Assembly: GCA_016124575.1 (NCBI GenBank)
Contig: WGNM01000023.1
Location: 62,001-126,000, forward strand
Origin: Cryomorphaceae bacterium
Lineage (GTDB): Bacteria; Bacteroidota; Bacteroidia; Flavobacteriales_D; Sanyastnellaceae
Length of the DNA stretch: 64,000 nt
Direction of reading: 5' to 3'
Shown here: positions 8,492-17,097 of the stretch, one piece after another
How positions within the stretch are numbered: position 1 is the first letter of the stretch
Layout of the letters: each line of letters starts with the position of its first letter
Position numbers and translations under genes: made by a program
Notes under the pieces: generated by a model
Database searches by the model: none
The model's input: the letters and a program-made list of their open reading frames with translations, nothing else
Told to the model about the DNA's origin: nothing

Positions 8492-9823
8492 ATGATAGCG
8501 CTTATAAAGGCTGCCCAGCTCATTCTCAGCTTATCGATACTGGTTGTACTGCACGAACTAGGTCATTTCTTGCCTGCAAAATATTTCAAAACCCGTGTTG
8601 AGAAGTTTTATCTGTTCTTCAACCCTGGATTCTCGCTTTTCAAGCGGAAAATAGGTGAAACAGAGTACGGGATCGGTTGGTTGCCACTGGGTGGTTATGT
8701 GAAAATAGCAGGGATGGTTGACGAATCAATGGATACCGAAGCATTGAGTCAACCTGTACAACCTTGGGAGTTTCGCTCGAAACCGGCTTGGCAGCGATTG
8801 ATCATCATGCTTGGTGGGGTAACCGTGAACTTGATACTCGGCTTTTTCATTTACGCCATGGTGCTTTACAGCTTCGGCGATAAAATCATTAAACCAAGTG
8901 ATGTCACTTACGGACTGCATGTAGACAGCCGCATCGCCAGTTTTGGTTTTGAAGAAGGAGATAAAATTTTAGCCCTCGACGGCAAAGAGCCTGAATCATA
9001 CAATCAAATACGCCGCATGTTGCTCACGAACCCGGTAACGGAGGTTTCTGTTGAGCGCAGCGGACAGCAGATGAATTTGACATTGCCATCGGATTTCGGA
9101 CAAGCGCTTATTGATAGCAATATCCGTGAGCCATTTGCGATGCGCTTTCCAACAGTGATTGATGTTGTTACTGCAGGTTCTCCGGCTGAGGCTGCCGGAC
9201 TTTTAAAAGGCGACAGCTTGGTTGGCGTGAACGACATTGATAGTCCGTTTTTCAACGACCTCGCCTCGGAAATACGCAGCAACGTAGACAAAGACATTAC
9301 CATTCACTACTACCGCAACGGTGTGTTGAAAGAGCAGGTGATACACACCACGCCAGAAGGCACAATCGGTTTTGGACCTGTTTTCCCATCAAAGCGTAGC
9401 GATTTCAACTACATCACTAAAGATTACACCTTTTTCCAATCGTTTGGGGCTGGATTTACAGAGGCATCAGAAACGTTGCAGGGGTACGTTCTCTCGTTGC
9501 GATTTCTCTTCTCAAAATCGGGTGCTAGCCAGATCGGCAGCTTCATCACCATCGGGTCTATTTTCGATGCTGGTTGGGATTGGCAAGTGTTCTGGAGAAC
9601 GACTGCATTCTTATCGTTGATTTTGGCATTCATGAATTTGTTGCCTATTCCTGCGTTGGATGGCGGACACGTTGTTTTCCTCCTTTACGAAATCATTTCT
9701 GGTCGTCCGGCTTCTCAAAAATTCTTGGAACGCGCGCAAATGGTTGGTGTGGTGATACTTTTAACTCTCATGGTATATGCAATCGGTAACGACATTTACC
9801 GTTGGCTTACCAATGCCTTCTGA
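8492..9823 (+). CDS. rseP: RIP metalloprotease RseP (site-2 protease)
   Basis: This is an intramembrane zinc protease of 443 residues. It releases membrane-bound regulators and clears signal-peptide remnants. The zinc motif HELGH lies at residues 21-25 inside the first membrane helix. The second metal-site motif (NLLPIPALDGGH) is near the C-terminus. Two PDZ domains lie between them (SRIASFGFEEGDKILALDG and VIDVVTAGSPAEAAGLLKGD). The ATG at 8492 starts the conserved MIALIKAAQLILSLS. The frame is open further upstream, but only a TTG is available and family proteins start here. No anti-sigma factor gene is adjacent, so its substrate is not indicated. Confidence 0.95.
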   Translation: MIALIKAAQLILSLSILVVLHELGHFLPAKYFKTRVEKFYLFFNPGFSLFKRKIGETEYGIGWLPLGGYVKIAGMVDESMDTEALSQPVQPWEFRSKPAWQRLIIMLGGVTVNLILGFFIYAMVLYSFGDKIIKPSDVTYGLHVDSRIASFGFEEGDKILALDGKEPESYNQIRRMLLTNPVTEVSVERSGQQMNLTLPSDFGQALIDSNIREPFAMRFPTVIDVVTAGSPAEAAGLLKGDSLVGVNDIDSPFFNDLASEIRSNVDKDITIHYYRNGVLKEQVIHTTPEGTIGFGPVFPSKRSDFNYITKDYTFFQSFGAGFTEASETLQGYVLSLRFLFSKSGASQIGSFITIGSIFDAGWDWQVFWRTTAFLSLILAFMNLLPIPALDGGHVVFLLYEIISGRPASQKFLERAQMVGVVILLTLMVYAIGNDIYRWLTNAF

Positions 9824-9857
9824 TTGCGTTAACGAAAAACCATTTAACTTGAGTGCA

Positions 9858-10598
9858 ATGAAGTACGTAGCATTTTTAATCATATTGCTGCCTTTGTTCG
9901 TTGCCGGACAAGAAACTACACGTGGTGGTTCTCGGTTGTTCGTTGGTCAAGAACAGGAGAACATTGCCATTGTGCCCTTTGAGCCACGCATGATACTTTC
10001 AGACATCCACCAAGAGATGTGCAGACACAACCAGCTCGGGTCGAAAGCATTGCATGAGCAGATCGCGGAAGGTTTTTTTTATGCCTTGCGAAAGCAAGCT
10101 CCTCGCGCAATCAGCGCGGATGTTTATGGTTGGAGTGATGAATGGCCGTCGTCGTTAGATTCCATCTATGGCTCCATGAAATACAAAGCACTGACCTTAG
10201 ACACCACCGAAATGGCTTTAGATGGAAGCACGCGGGTAATTCAAGGACAGCTGGTGAGCAGCGGTAACAGCATCGACAAATACATTGCCGCGGAAGTAGA
10301 CTCTGCACTTATTCGCAGGATGGCGGCTCAAAGCAGCGGTTCGTATGTGCTTGTTGTGTCGGAATTGGACATCCGCAACCTCGGAGTACCCGTTCAGATA
10401 GACCCATCAGGCGTAAAATTGTTTCTGCAAGTGCACTACAGCTTGTTCGACAAAGAAGGCGATTTAAGGAAGGGCGGCATTGTCCGTTTGCCGTTTGAAA
10501 AAACCTCATTGGACATTGTTTCATTTACCAAAAAAGATCTCTTCGCGCTTGCAAACGAGTTGTATAGAGAGATTGGCTTAACACCTGAAGAACAATAG
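9858..10598 (+). CDS. Secreted or periplasmic protein of unknown function
   Basis: This protein has 246 residues. A signal peptide (KYVAFLIILLPLFVAGQ) is followed by a mixed alpha/beta domain with no cysteine in a lipobox. The first strand, ENIAIVPFEPRMILSDI, resembles openings of Bacteroidota envelope proteins, but I do not recognise a named family. I chose the ATG at 9858 because it starts the signal peptide; upstream alternatives overlap rseP. It sits 34 bases after rseP and 1 base before the antiporter, so it is probably in their transcript. Confidence 0.75.
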   Translation: MKYVAFLIILLPLFVAGQETTRGGSRLFVGQEQENIAIVPFEPRMILSDIHQEMCRHNQLGSKALHEQIAEGFFYALRKQAPRAISADVYGWSDEWPSSLDSIYGSMKYKALTLDTTEMALDGSTRVIQGQLVSSGNSIDKYIAAEVDSALIRRMAAQSSGSYVLVVSELDIRNLGVPVQIDPSGVKLFLQVHYSLFDKEGDLRKGGIVRLPFEKTSLDIVSFTKKDLFALANELYREIGLTPEEQ

Positions 10599-10599
10599 C

Positions 10600-11904
10600 A
10601 TGCTGGCAGTAATAGAAATTAGCAACGCGTACGGATTGGTGATTGGTGCATCACTCGTCATCATCGTGTCGTATTTTTTCCAGTTGTTCGCCAGAAAAAC
10701 GAATATACCTAGTCCGCTGTTGCTCATCGCCTTAGGAATTCTCCTTCAGCAAGGATTGCATACCATAGGCATCACCCGTATTCCTTATGAAGGGCTATTG
10801 TTGGAGATATTGGGTACCGTTGGATTGATATTTATTGTCTTAGAAGCGGCATTGGACCTCGAGTTGAATAAAGACAAGTGGCCCATCATTTGGAAAAGTT
10901 TTTTAGTTGCCCTAGTTGGGTTGTTGCTTACCTCCTTTTCCATTGCCATTTTCTTGCACCTCATGGTGATTGACGATTTCATGTCGGCCCTCGTATACGC
11001 CATTCCACTCAGTATTATGAGCAGTGCCATCATCATTCCTAGCGTTGGGGGATTGGTGCGCGTGCAAAAAGAGTTCATGGTTTATGAGAGTACTTTTTCC
11101 GACATCCTCGGCATCATGTTCTTTTACCTTGTCCTTGGAAATGTGAATGCCGAGAGTGCTGGACATGTGATTGGAAGTGTGTTTTCAAACATTGGAATCA
11201 CCGTTGTTTTGGCTGTTATTTTTGGGTACGGATTGGTGTGGGTGATACAGAAACTTACTGGAGAGGTAAAGTTGTTCATGACCATCGCCATTTTGCTATT
11301 GATTTATGCAATTGAGAAGATCTATCACCTTTCACCGCTTATTCTCATTCTCGCCTTTGGCTTGATGCTCAATAACTACCAGCTCTTTTGGTTCAAAGGG
11401 TTGCGGAAATTCGTGGATGATCAAAAAATACGTTCGTTGCACAACGAGTTTCATTTGTTGACACTCGAAACAGCCTTTGTTATCCGCACCTTCTTCTTTG
11501 TAATGTTCGGACTTACCATTTCGCTTGCCAGCTTGTTGAGTTGGACCGTTTTGTTTTTCAGTTTGGTGATTGTGGTGTTTATATACCTCGTGCGCCTTCT
11601 TTTGCTTTGGTTGTTTGATCGTAAGAACATTTTTCCGCTCGTGTATATTGCGCCACGCGGACTCATCACCATTTTGCTGTTTTTCCAGATTTACAGCAGC
11701 CATCCTGAGTATGTTTCAGATAGTTTTGAACGTGGAATACTTCTTCAGGTAGTCTTTATTTCAAGTATCGTAATGACCATTTCATTGATTCAAAACGGTT
11801 GGGGAATCAAGGAAGTAGAGCGAAACCGCTTAAGCGGCGATTTAGAAATTGACGATGAAGAACAGCCCGATGCTGCAACAGATGAAAATTCTGTGGGTAA
11901 ATAA
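10600..11904 (+). CDS. Cation:proton antiporter (CPA family)
   Basis: This inner-membrane Na+ or K+/H+ exchanger has 434 residues and about 12 hydrophobic segments. The N-terminal half carries PSPLLLIALGILLQQG and LIFIVLEAALDLELN, matching the discontinuous-helix region of CPA1/CPA2 exchangers. A polar acidic tail (DDEEQPDAATDEN) lies in the cytoplasm and could be regulatory. The ion specificity cannot be read. The start codon follows the stop of the secreted unknown by one base, so translation is probably coupled. Confidence 0.88.
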   Translation: MLAVIEISNAYGLVIGASLVIIVSYFFQLFARKTNIPSPLLLIALGILLQQGLHTIGITRIPYEGLLLEILGTVGLIFIVLEAALDLELNKDKWPIIWKSFLVALVGLLLTSFSIAIFLHLMVIDDFMSALVYAIPLSIMSSAIIIPSVGGLVRVQKEFMVYESTFSDILGIMFFYLVLGNVNAESAGHVIGSVFSNIGITVVLAVIFGYGLVWVIQKLTGEVKLFMTIAILLLIYAIEKIYHLSPLILILAFGLMLNNYQLFWFKGLRKFVDDQKIRSLHNEFHLLTLETAFVIRTFFFVMFGLTISLASLLSWTVLFFSLVIVVFIYLVRLLLLWLFDRKNIFPLVYIAPRGLITILLFFQIYSSHPEYVSDSFERGILLQVVFISSIVMTISLIQNGWGIKEVERNRLSGDLEIDDEEQPDAATDENSVGK

Positions 11905-11964
11905 ACTTCATGATGCACGCATACTTTATTGAAATTATTACCTTTCGCAGCAGCTTAGAAAACA

Positions 11965-12309
11965 ATGCTAATTAACCTCGATAACCTCAAGGTGCTCTCC
12001 AGGCACAATCACAGTTTTATACGTGAAATCCTAGAGGTGTATCTAATGAACACTCCGAAAGACCTCTTGAAAATGAGGGAATCTGTGGTTGCACAGGATT
12101 GGCAAGTTGTCCGTTATTTCGCACACAAACTTAAATCATCGTCATTCACCATTGGTTTTATCGAAGGCCATCGTCGTTTCCAATTGATTGAGCAGATCAT
12201 CAAAAACGAAGGCGACATGTCTCAGATAACGCCCATGTTCGATGACGCCTTCTTGCTTTGTGACGATTGCATTACCGAAGTAAAGCTTGAATTAACCAAG
12301 TACATCTGA
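11965..12309 (+). CDS. Hpt-domain phosphotransfer protein
   Basis: This is a free-standing histidine phosphotransfer domain of 114 residues. The motif FAHKLKSSSFTIG near residue 52 has the expected phospho-accepting histidine followed by K and S. The flanking helices (SFIREILEVYLMNTPKDLLKM and RRFQLIEQIIKNEG) complete a four-helix bundle. It would relay phosphate between a hybrid kinase and a response regulator, but neither is adjacent. A paralogue follows directly. Confidence 0.85.
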   Translation: MLINLDNLKVLSRHNHSFIREILEVYLMNTPKDLLKMRESVVAQDWQVVRYFAHKLKSSSFTIGFIEGHRRFQLIEQIIKNEGDMSQITPMFDDAFLLCDDCITEVKLELTKYI

Positions 12310-12398
12310 GTGTAAGATTATTCTGACCACGTGTCCGTCCCCAATCCTACCTTCTGATTTTCAAAAGCTTAGTAACATTGGATAATAAATTCAGTGTT

Positions 12399-12728
12399 AT
12401 GATCAACTTGCATCTGCTCACGAAGATTTCCGGGTTCGATAGCGCCTACAGAAATCAGATTACCAGTCTCATCTCATCGCAAGCTGAGCGTGTTAGCAAA
12501 CAAGTGCACGAACTTTTGAAGGCGCAGAAATGGGCGTATTGTCAGGTAACACTCGAAAAGTACATTCACGACATTCAGCCCTATTGTCAGCTATCGTTTA
12601 TTGACGGCTTGCTGCAAGACCTCGATGGATTTGCAAAAGCCGAAGCCCCCGAAGTGAAAGAAATGATCTGCAAGCACATCCTCAACACCATTCAAAATAG
12701 CCTTGTGCAGATCATAAATAAAGGCTAA
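12399..12728 (+). CDS. Divergent Hpt-like protein
   Basis: This 109-residue paralogue follows the Hpt gene. Both begin with INL plus a short helix, and both have an aromatic-rich second helix. The region aligned with FAHKLKSS of the first gene reads YIHDIQPY. A histidine is kept, but the lysine and serine that follow it in active Hpt domains are lost. It may be a decoy, an inhibitor or a specialised relay. I chose the ATG at 12399 to match the first gene; a TTG at 12378 would add 7 residues. Its stop overlaps the dprA stop by 4 bases. Confidence 0.7.
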   Translation: MINLHLLTKISGFDSAYRNQITSLISSQAERVSKQVHELLKAQKWAYCQVTLEKYIHDIQPYCQLSFIDGLLQDLDGFAKAEAPEVKEMICKHILNTIQNSLVQIINKG

Positions 12729-13816
12729 GACAACGCGTATCGTTGTCCAGGTAGGTGTTTAATCACCCCCAGCATTTCCATTTGGAGCAACACAAACGAC
12801 AGACGACTGCCAAGCGGAGAGCAATAAAACCCCAACTCATCAAGGTGTGTAGCTCCTTTCTCTCTTAGCACCTCCACCACCTGCATTTGTTCTGGTTCCA
12901 ACGCCAAAGGAAGGCGCATTTGGATATTCTGCTCCACACGTTCCCAACCCAAATCGCGGGCTATTTGTCCGCCATGCGTTGCAAGCTGCGCCTCCAGCCC
13001 CCTGATTAGCATGTGACAACCACCCGACATAGGGTTTCTGATATCACCAGGCACGGCAAAAACATCACGGTGGTACGACGCTGCCAAACGCGCAGTGATG
13101 ATCGACCCCCCTTGCCGGTCAGACTCAACCACAATCGTGCAATCTGTTAGGCCTGCGATGACCCTATTTCGCGAGGGGAAATGCTCCCTGCTGGGCCGCG
13201 TACCCGATTGAAACTCGGTTACCCACCCACCTGATTTGCACATTTCCACAGCATCGCGGTAATGCTGATGCGGGTAAATACGATCGATGCCATGGGCCAA
13301 GCACGCAATGGTCGGCATATTCTCCTCCAATGCTGCACGATGCGCTGCAATGTCGATACCGAACGCCAATCCACTGACTACTGAAACATTGTAAACCGAC
13401 AGCTCTTTCACCAGCGCACGACACATTTCCAAACCATAGGTTGAGGCCCTCCTTGTTCCTACAATGCTCACCATACGCATAGCGTCCAAATCGGGCACCC
13501 CTTTGATAAAAATTGCCACTGGCGCATCCGGACAACGCGCCAACCGCGCGGGGTATCCAAGTTGTCCGAGCAGTGCCACCCGGCCCTCCAACTCCTCCAA
13601 CCGCTCCGCCTCCAACCGCGCATGTGTATGCAAGGTCTTGTCTTTGATTCCAGCAATCAACCGATCAGAAAACCCATGTCGGCGCAGGGCATGTGCCGAA
13701 GCCCCGAAAACACCACTAACCGATTCAAAATGCTGCAATAATTTCTTTGCCGTGCTCGGTCCAACCCCATCTGCTTTGGCAAAAGCAATGATTTCTGTAG
13801 TTTCGTCTAATGTCAT
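12725..13816 (-). CDS. dprA: DNA-processing protein DprA
   Basis: DprA binds incoming single-stranded DNA and loads RecA during natural transformation. The 363-residue protein has an N-terminal helix-hairpin-helix (DGVGPSTAKKLLQHF) and the Rossmann-like core with SIVGTRRAS, VVSGLAFGIDIAAHRAAL, REHFPSRNRVIAGL and VESDRQGGSIITAR. A winged-helix end follows (DELGFYCSPLGSRLSFVLLQME). The ATG at 13816 gives the usual N-terminus; an upstream in-frame start at 13852 would add 12 residues. It suggests that the organism can take up DNA, but no other competence gene is in view. Confidence 0.94.
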   Translation of the reverse strand: MTLDETTEIIAFAKADGVGPSTAKKLLQHFESVSGVFGASAHALRRHGFSDRLIAGIKDKTLHTHARLEAERLEELEGRVALLGQLGYPARLARCPDAPVAIFIKGVPDLDAMRMVSIVGTRRASTYGLEMCRALVKELSVYNVSVVSGLAFGIDIAAHRAALEENMPTIACLAHGIDRIYPHQHYRDAVEMCKSGGWVTEFQSGTRPSREHFPSRNRVIAGLTDCTIVVESDRQGGSIITARLAASYHRDVFAVPGDIRNPMSGGCHMLIRGLEAQLATHGGQIARDLGWERVEQNIQMRLPLALEPEQMQVVEVLREKGATHLDELGFYCSPLGSRLSFVLLQMEMLGVIKHLPGQRYALS

Positions 13817-13856
13817 GCACAATCTTACGAGTTTTGTAGAACGCTTCAACAACGAC

Positions 13857-13885
13857 TTTGTGTGTGCTGCATTTTATTATACTTG
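13857..13885 (+). promoter_or_regulatory. Probable promoter of the TonB-dependent receptor gene
   Basis: TTTG at 13857-13860, a 17-base spacer and TATACTTG at 13878-13885 match the Bacteroidota -33/-7 layout with one deviation in the -7 box. It lies 24 bases before the receptor ATG. Confidence 0.45.
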
Positions 13886-13909
13886 TGCGAACCTTAGCTC
13901 ATCTTTAGA

Positions 13910-16321
13910 ATGAAAACCATCCTAACTTTTCTATTTATTGCCTTGTCAGTAACTCTTTCAGCTCAAAACGGCGTTGTGAAAGGGCGTGTTATCGACTCAA
14001 AATCAAAAGAGGCAATTATTGGTGCAAACATACTTGCAGAAAACAACACCGGTGTATCTACAGATATCAATGGCGATTACATATTAAATCTCTTGTTAGG
14101 CGAGCATAAACTGCGCTTTTCATTTATCGGATACACCACCAAAGAAATAACTGTGAGTGTAAGCGCGAATCAGAGCCTTACAATGGACGTCGCTCTTGAA
14201 AGCGTGACTTTGGACCTTGATTTTGTGGTCATCTCCGCAGGAAAATTCGAGCAAGATCTTGGTGAAGTCACCGTTTCTATGGAAGTGCTCAAACCCAATA
14301 TCATCGAGAATAAAAACACGACATCCGTGGATGACATCTTGCAGCAAACGCCAGGTGTAAGCATCGTCGACAACGAGCCACAGATACGCAGCGGAAGCGG
14401 GTATAGCTTTGGCGCAGGAAGTCGTGTGATGATCTTGATGGACGACCTCCCAATACTCAGTGGTGATGCTGGTAGACCCTCGTGGGGATTCTTGCCTGTT
14501 GAGAACATCGAGCAAATCGAGATCATCAAAGGGGCATCATCGGTGTTGTATGGAAGCTCTGCATTGAGCGGCGTGATCAACCTGCGCACAGCGTATCCAA
14601 AAGACAAGCCACAGACCAAGATAACAGCTTACCATGGCATGTACAGCGACCCGCAAACGAAAGATTCTAAATATTGGCAAGGACAAGGAATGCAGTCGGG
14701 CATTCAGTTCTTACATTCCCGAAAGATTGGGAATTTAGACTTCGTAATTGGTGGGAATTTTATGGGAGATGACGGTTCTTTCGGGCCAACCATCAATACC
14801 AATGCGAACGGCGTCGTTACCGACACCTCCTCATCGAAATTCAATCCCTTTAAAGTTGACAGGTACGATGCTGAATCGCGCGCGCGCATGAACGTCAACC
14901 TCCGCTACCACAGTAAAAAAACACCGGGTTTGCAATATGGAATCAATACCAACTGGCTTTTAAGCGAGTCGCTAGCCACCCTTATTTGGGACAACGACAC
15001 CACCGGATTGTACCAAGCCTATGCAGGATCTGCAACACGCACCAAACAATTGATGGGCACTGTTGACCCCTTTGTGCAGTACTACACAAAAAAAGGAGGT
15101 CAGCACTCATTGAGGGGCAGGTGGCAGAAGTTAGACAACGACAACGACAACGATCAGGGCAATTTCTCAGACGTTTTTTATGGTGAATATCAGTACCAGC
15201 AGAACTTCGAGGCATACGGTTTGAAAGACTTCACGACAACTTTCGGGTTGGTTGGCATCAATACCTTTGGAGAGTCGCAGTTGTACAATGGCGACAATCC
15301 CGAGGGTAAAAACACAGCCAAAAATTACGCCTCCTATTTGCAACTTGACAAAAGCTTTTTTGATCGGTTGACCCTTTCAGCAGGTGTTCGTTATGAATAC
15401 TACCAGATAAACACAGAAACCGCACAGAAGCCCGTTTTCAGATCAGGAATCAACTACCGAATGGGGCAGGCCACTTTTTTGCGGGCTTCATACGGACAAG
15501 GATTCCGTTTTCCGAGTATTGCCGAGAAATACATACAGACCGCCGTTGGGCAGCTCGTTATTTTTCCCGGCGCCGATTTGCTGCCAGAAACATCGTATAA
15601 CGCAGAATTTGGTGTGAAGCAAGGGTTCAAAATCGGAGAGTTCAAAGGTTTTATCGATGGCGCCGTCTTTATCCAAGAATACAACAACTTCATAGAATTC
15701 ACCTTCGGCCGATGGACCGAGTCGGTCAACATCGAAGAATTGTTTGGCTTTGGTTTTCGCAGCGTCAATACAGGAAAAAGTCGGGTAACAGGTTACGAGT
15801 TATCGGTATTAGGAACTGGAAAGTTGGGTAAATTCACCATCAACACCCTAGCAGGGTATACGTATACCAAGCCAATATCTACCACACCTGACTATGCTTA
15901 TGCCGATGGAGACCCCACAGCAAACTTCCAGCCTGTGACCTACTTAAGCACCAGTTCCAACACAGAAAACAACATTTTGAAGTACCGCATTCAACATCTG
16001 GCGCGAGCCGATGTAGAATTGCAGCACCCGCGCTATCTGGTCGGTTTAAGTTACCGCTTCCAATCAGCCATTCAAAACATCGATGAAGCGTTCATATTCG
16101 TCGACTCCATTGACCCGACCATCAACTGGGGAATTGAAAAATGGTTAGATGAACATACAGAAGGCATTCATATCTTTGACGCAAGATTGGGCTATTTCAT
16201 TACTGAATCGCAACGTATATCCATCATTGTCCAAAACGTGACTAACCTGGAGTATGCTATACGTCCGCTTTCCATTGAGTCGCCTCGATTAACAACATTA
16301 CAATACACAATCAAGTTCTAA
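13910..16321 (+). CDS. TonB-dependent receptor with carboxypeptidase-like N-terminal domain
   Basis: This outer-membrane active transporter has 803 residues. It has a signal peptide (KTILTFLFIALSVTLSAQ). A CarboxypepD-regulatory-like domain follows (about 22-105; GVVKGRVIDSKSKEAIIGAN). The plug (about 115-225) contains SGSGYSFGAGSRVMILMDD and VEIIKGASSVLYGSSALSG-like sequence. The rest is a long beta-barrel ending in LRTLQYTIKF-like aromatic strands. No SusD partner is adjacent, so a siderophore, vitamin or metal substrate is as likely as a glycan. The stop TAA shares its last A with the kdsB start. Confidence 0.93.
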   Translation: MKTILTFLFIALSVTLSAQNGVVKGRVIDSKSKEAIIGANILAENNTGVSTDINGDYILNLLLGEHKLRFSFIGYTTKEITVSVSANQSLTMDVALESVTLDLDFVVISAGKFEQDLGEVTVSMEVLKPNIIENKNTTSVDDILQQTPGVSIVDNEPQIRSGSGYSFGAGSRVMILMDDLPILSGDAGRPSWGFLPVENIEQIEIIKGASSVLYGSSALSGVINLRTAYPKDKPQTKITAYHGMYSDPQTKDSKYWQGQGMQSGIQFLHSRKIGNLDFVIGGNFMGDDGSFGPTINTNANGVVTDTSSSKFNPFKVDRYDAESRARMNVNLRYHSKKTPGLQYGINTNWLLSESLATLIWDNDTTGLYQAYAGSATRTKQLMGTVDPFVQYYTKKGGQHSLRGRWQKLDNDNDNDQGNFSDVFYGEYQYQQNFEAYGLKDFTTTFGLVGINTFGESQLYNGDNPEGKNTAKNYASYLQLDKSFFDRLTLSAGVRYEYYQINTETAQKPVFRSGINYRMGQATFLRASYGQGFRFPSIAEKYIQTAVGQLVIFPGADLLPETSYNAEFGVKQGFKIGEFKGFIDGAVFIQEYNNFIEFTFGRWTESVNIEELFGFGFRSVNTGKSRVTGYELSVLGTGKLGKFTINTLAGYTYTKPISTTPDYAYADGDPTANFQPVTYLSTSSNTENNILKYRIQHLARADVELQHPRYLVGLSYRFQSAIQNIDEAFIFVDSIDPTINWGIEKWLDEHTEGIHIFDARLGYFITESQRISIIVQNVTNLEYAIRPLSIESPRLTTLQYTIKF

Positions 16322-17061
16322 TGCGCATTCTCGGTATCATTCCAGCACGATTCGCTTCCACTCGTTTTCCAGGAAAACCATTGGCCATGATTCACGGTAA
16401 GGCCATGATTCAGCGGGTTTACGAGCAAGCCTTGAAGGCAGAGGAACTCGCGGAGGTATGGGTGGCTACCGACGACGACCGCATTGCCGAATTTGTGGCT
16501 GACTTCGGAGGAAAAGTGGTGACAACCTTGCCCGATCACATCACCGGTACCGAGCGGTGCCATGAAGCTTTACAAAAAATCGGACTTGCTGATGCCGTAG
16601 TGAATATTCAAGGCGACGAGCCATACATTGCTCCTGCGCAGATAAACGAAGTAGCGCGTTTACTAAAAAAAGAACACGTAGACATTGCCACAGTTGTGAA
16701 GCGCATTGAAGATGCTTCCCTGCTGCTTGACCCGAACAAAGTGAAAGTGGTGATAGGTAAAAACAACCGCGCCCTTTATTTTAGTAGAAGCGCCATACCT
16801 TTTTACCGTGGCGAATCGCTAAACGAATGGGTGCTCAAGCACGACTTTTATAAACACATAGGCTTGTACGGCTATAAAGCCGATGCACTGCGGCAAATTG
16901 TGCATTTCGAGCCCACCGCCCTTGAAATAGCCGAAAGTTTAGAGCAACTGCGTTGGCTGGAAAATGGTAAAGAAATACACTGTGTTATATCGAGTTATGA
17001 ATCGATGTCGGTAGATACTCTTGCAGATCTTGAGGAAATTGAGCGCACTTACGCTGAATAG
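16321..17061 (+). CDS. kdsB: 3-deoxy-manno-octulosonate cytidylyltransferase
   Basis: KdsB activates Kdo with CTP to CMP-Kdo for lipopolysaccharide core synthesis in the cytoplasm. The 246-residue protein starts with IIPARFASTRFPGKPLA, the nucleotide-binding signature. It also shows the metal-binding segment NIQGDEPYI and the KHIGLYGYK motif typical of KdsB. The start codon overlaps the last base of the receptor stop (TAATG), an unusual partner for this gene. Its presence supports a Kdo-containing outer membrane. Confidence 0.96.
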   Translation: MRILGIIPARFASTRFPGKPLAMIHGKAMIQRVYEQALKAEELAEVWVATDDDRIAEFVADFGGKVVTTLPDHITGTERCHEALQKIGLADAVVNIQGDEPYIAPAQINEVARLLKKEHVDIATVVKRIEDASLLLDPNKVKVVIGKNNRALYFSRSAIPFYRGESLNEWVLKHDFYKHIGLYGYKADALRQIVHFEPTALEIAESLEQLRWLENGKEIHCVISSYESMSVDTLADLEEIERTYAE

Positions 17062-17085
17062 CGAACAAAATATCGCAGAATTCGT

Positions 17086-17093
17086 TACTTTCG
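17086..17093 (+). promoter_or_regulatory. -7 box immediately before the HU/SPOR gene
   Basis: TACTTTCG lies only 4 bases before the ATG at 17098. If used, transcription would start at or just inside the start codon, giving a leaderless mRNA. The box differs from TAnnTTTG at one base. Confidence 0.4.
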
Positions 17094-17097
17094 TATC

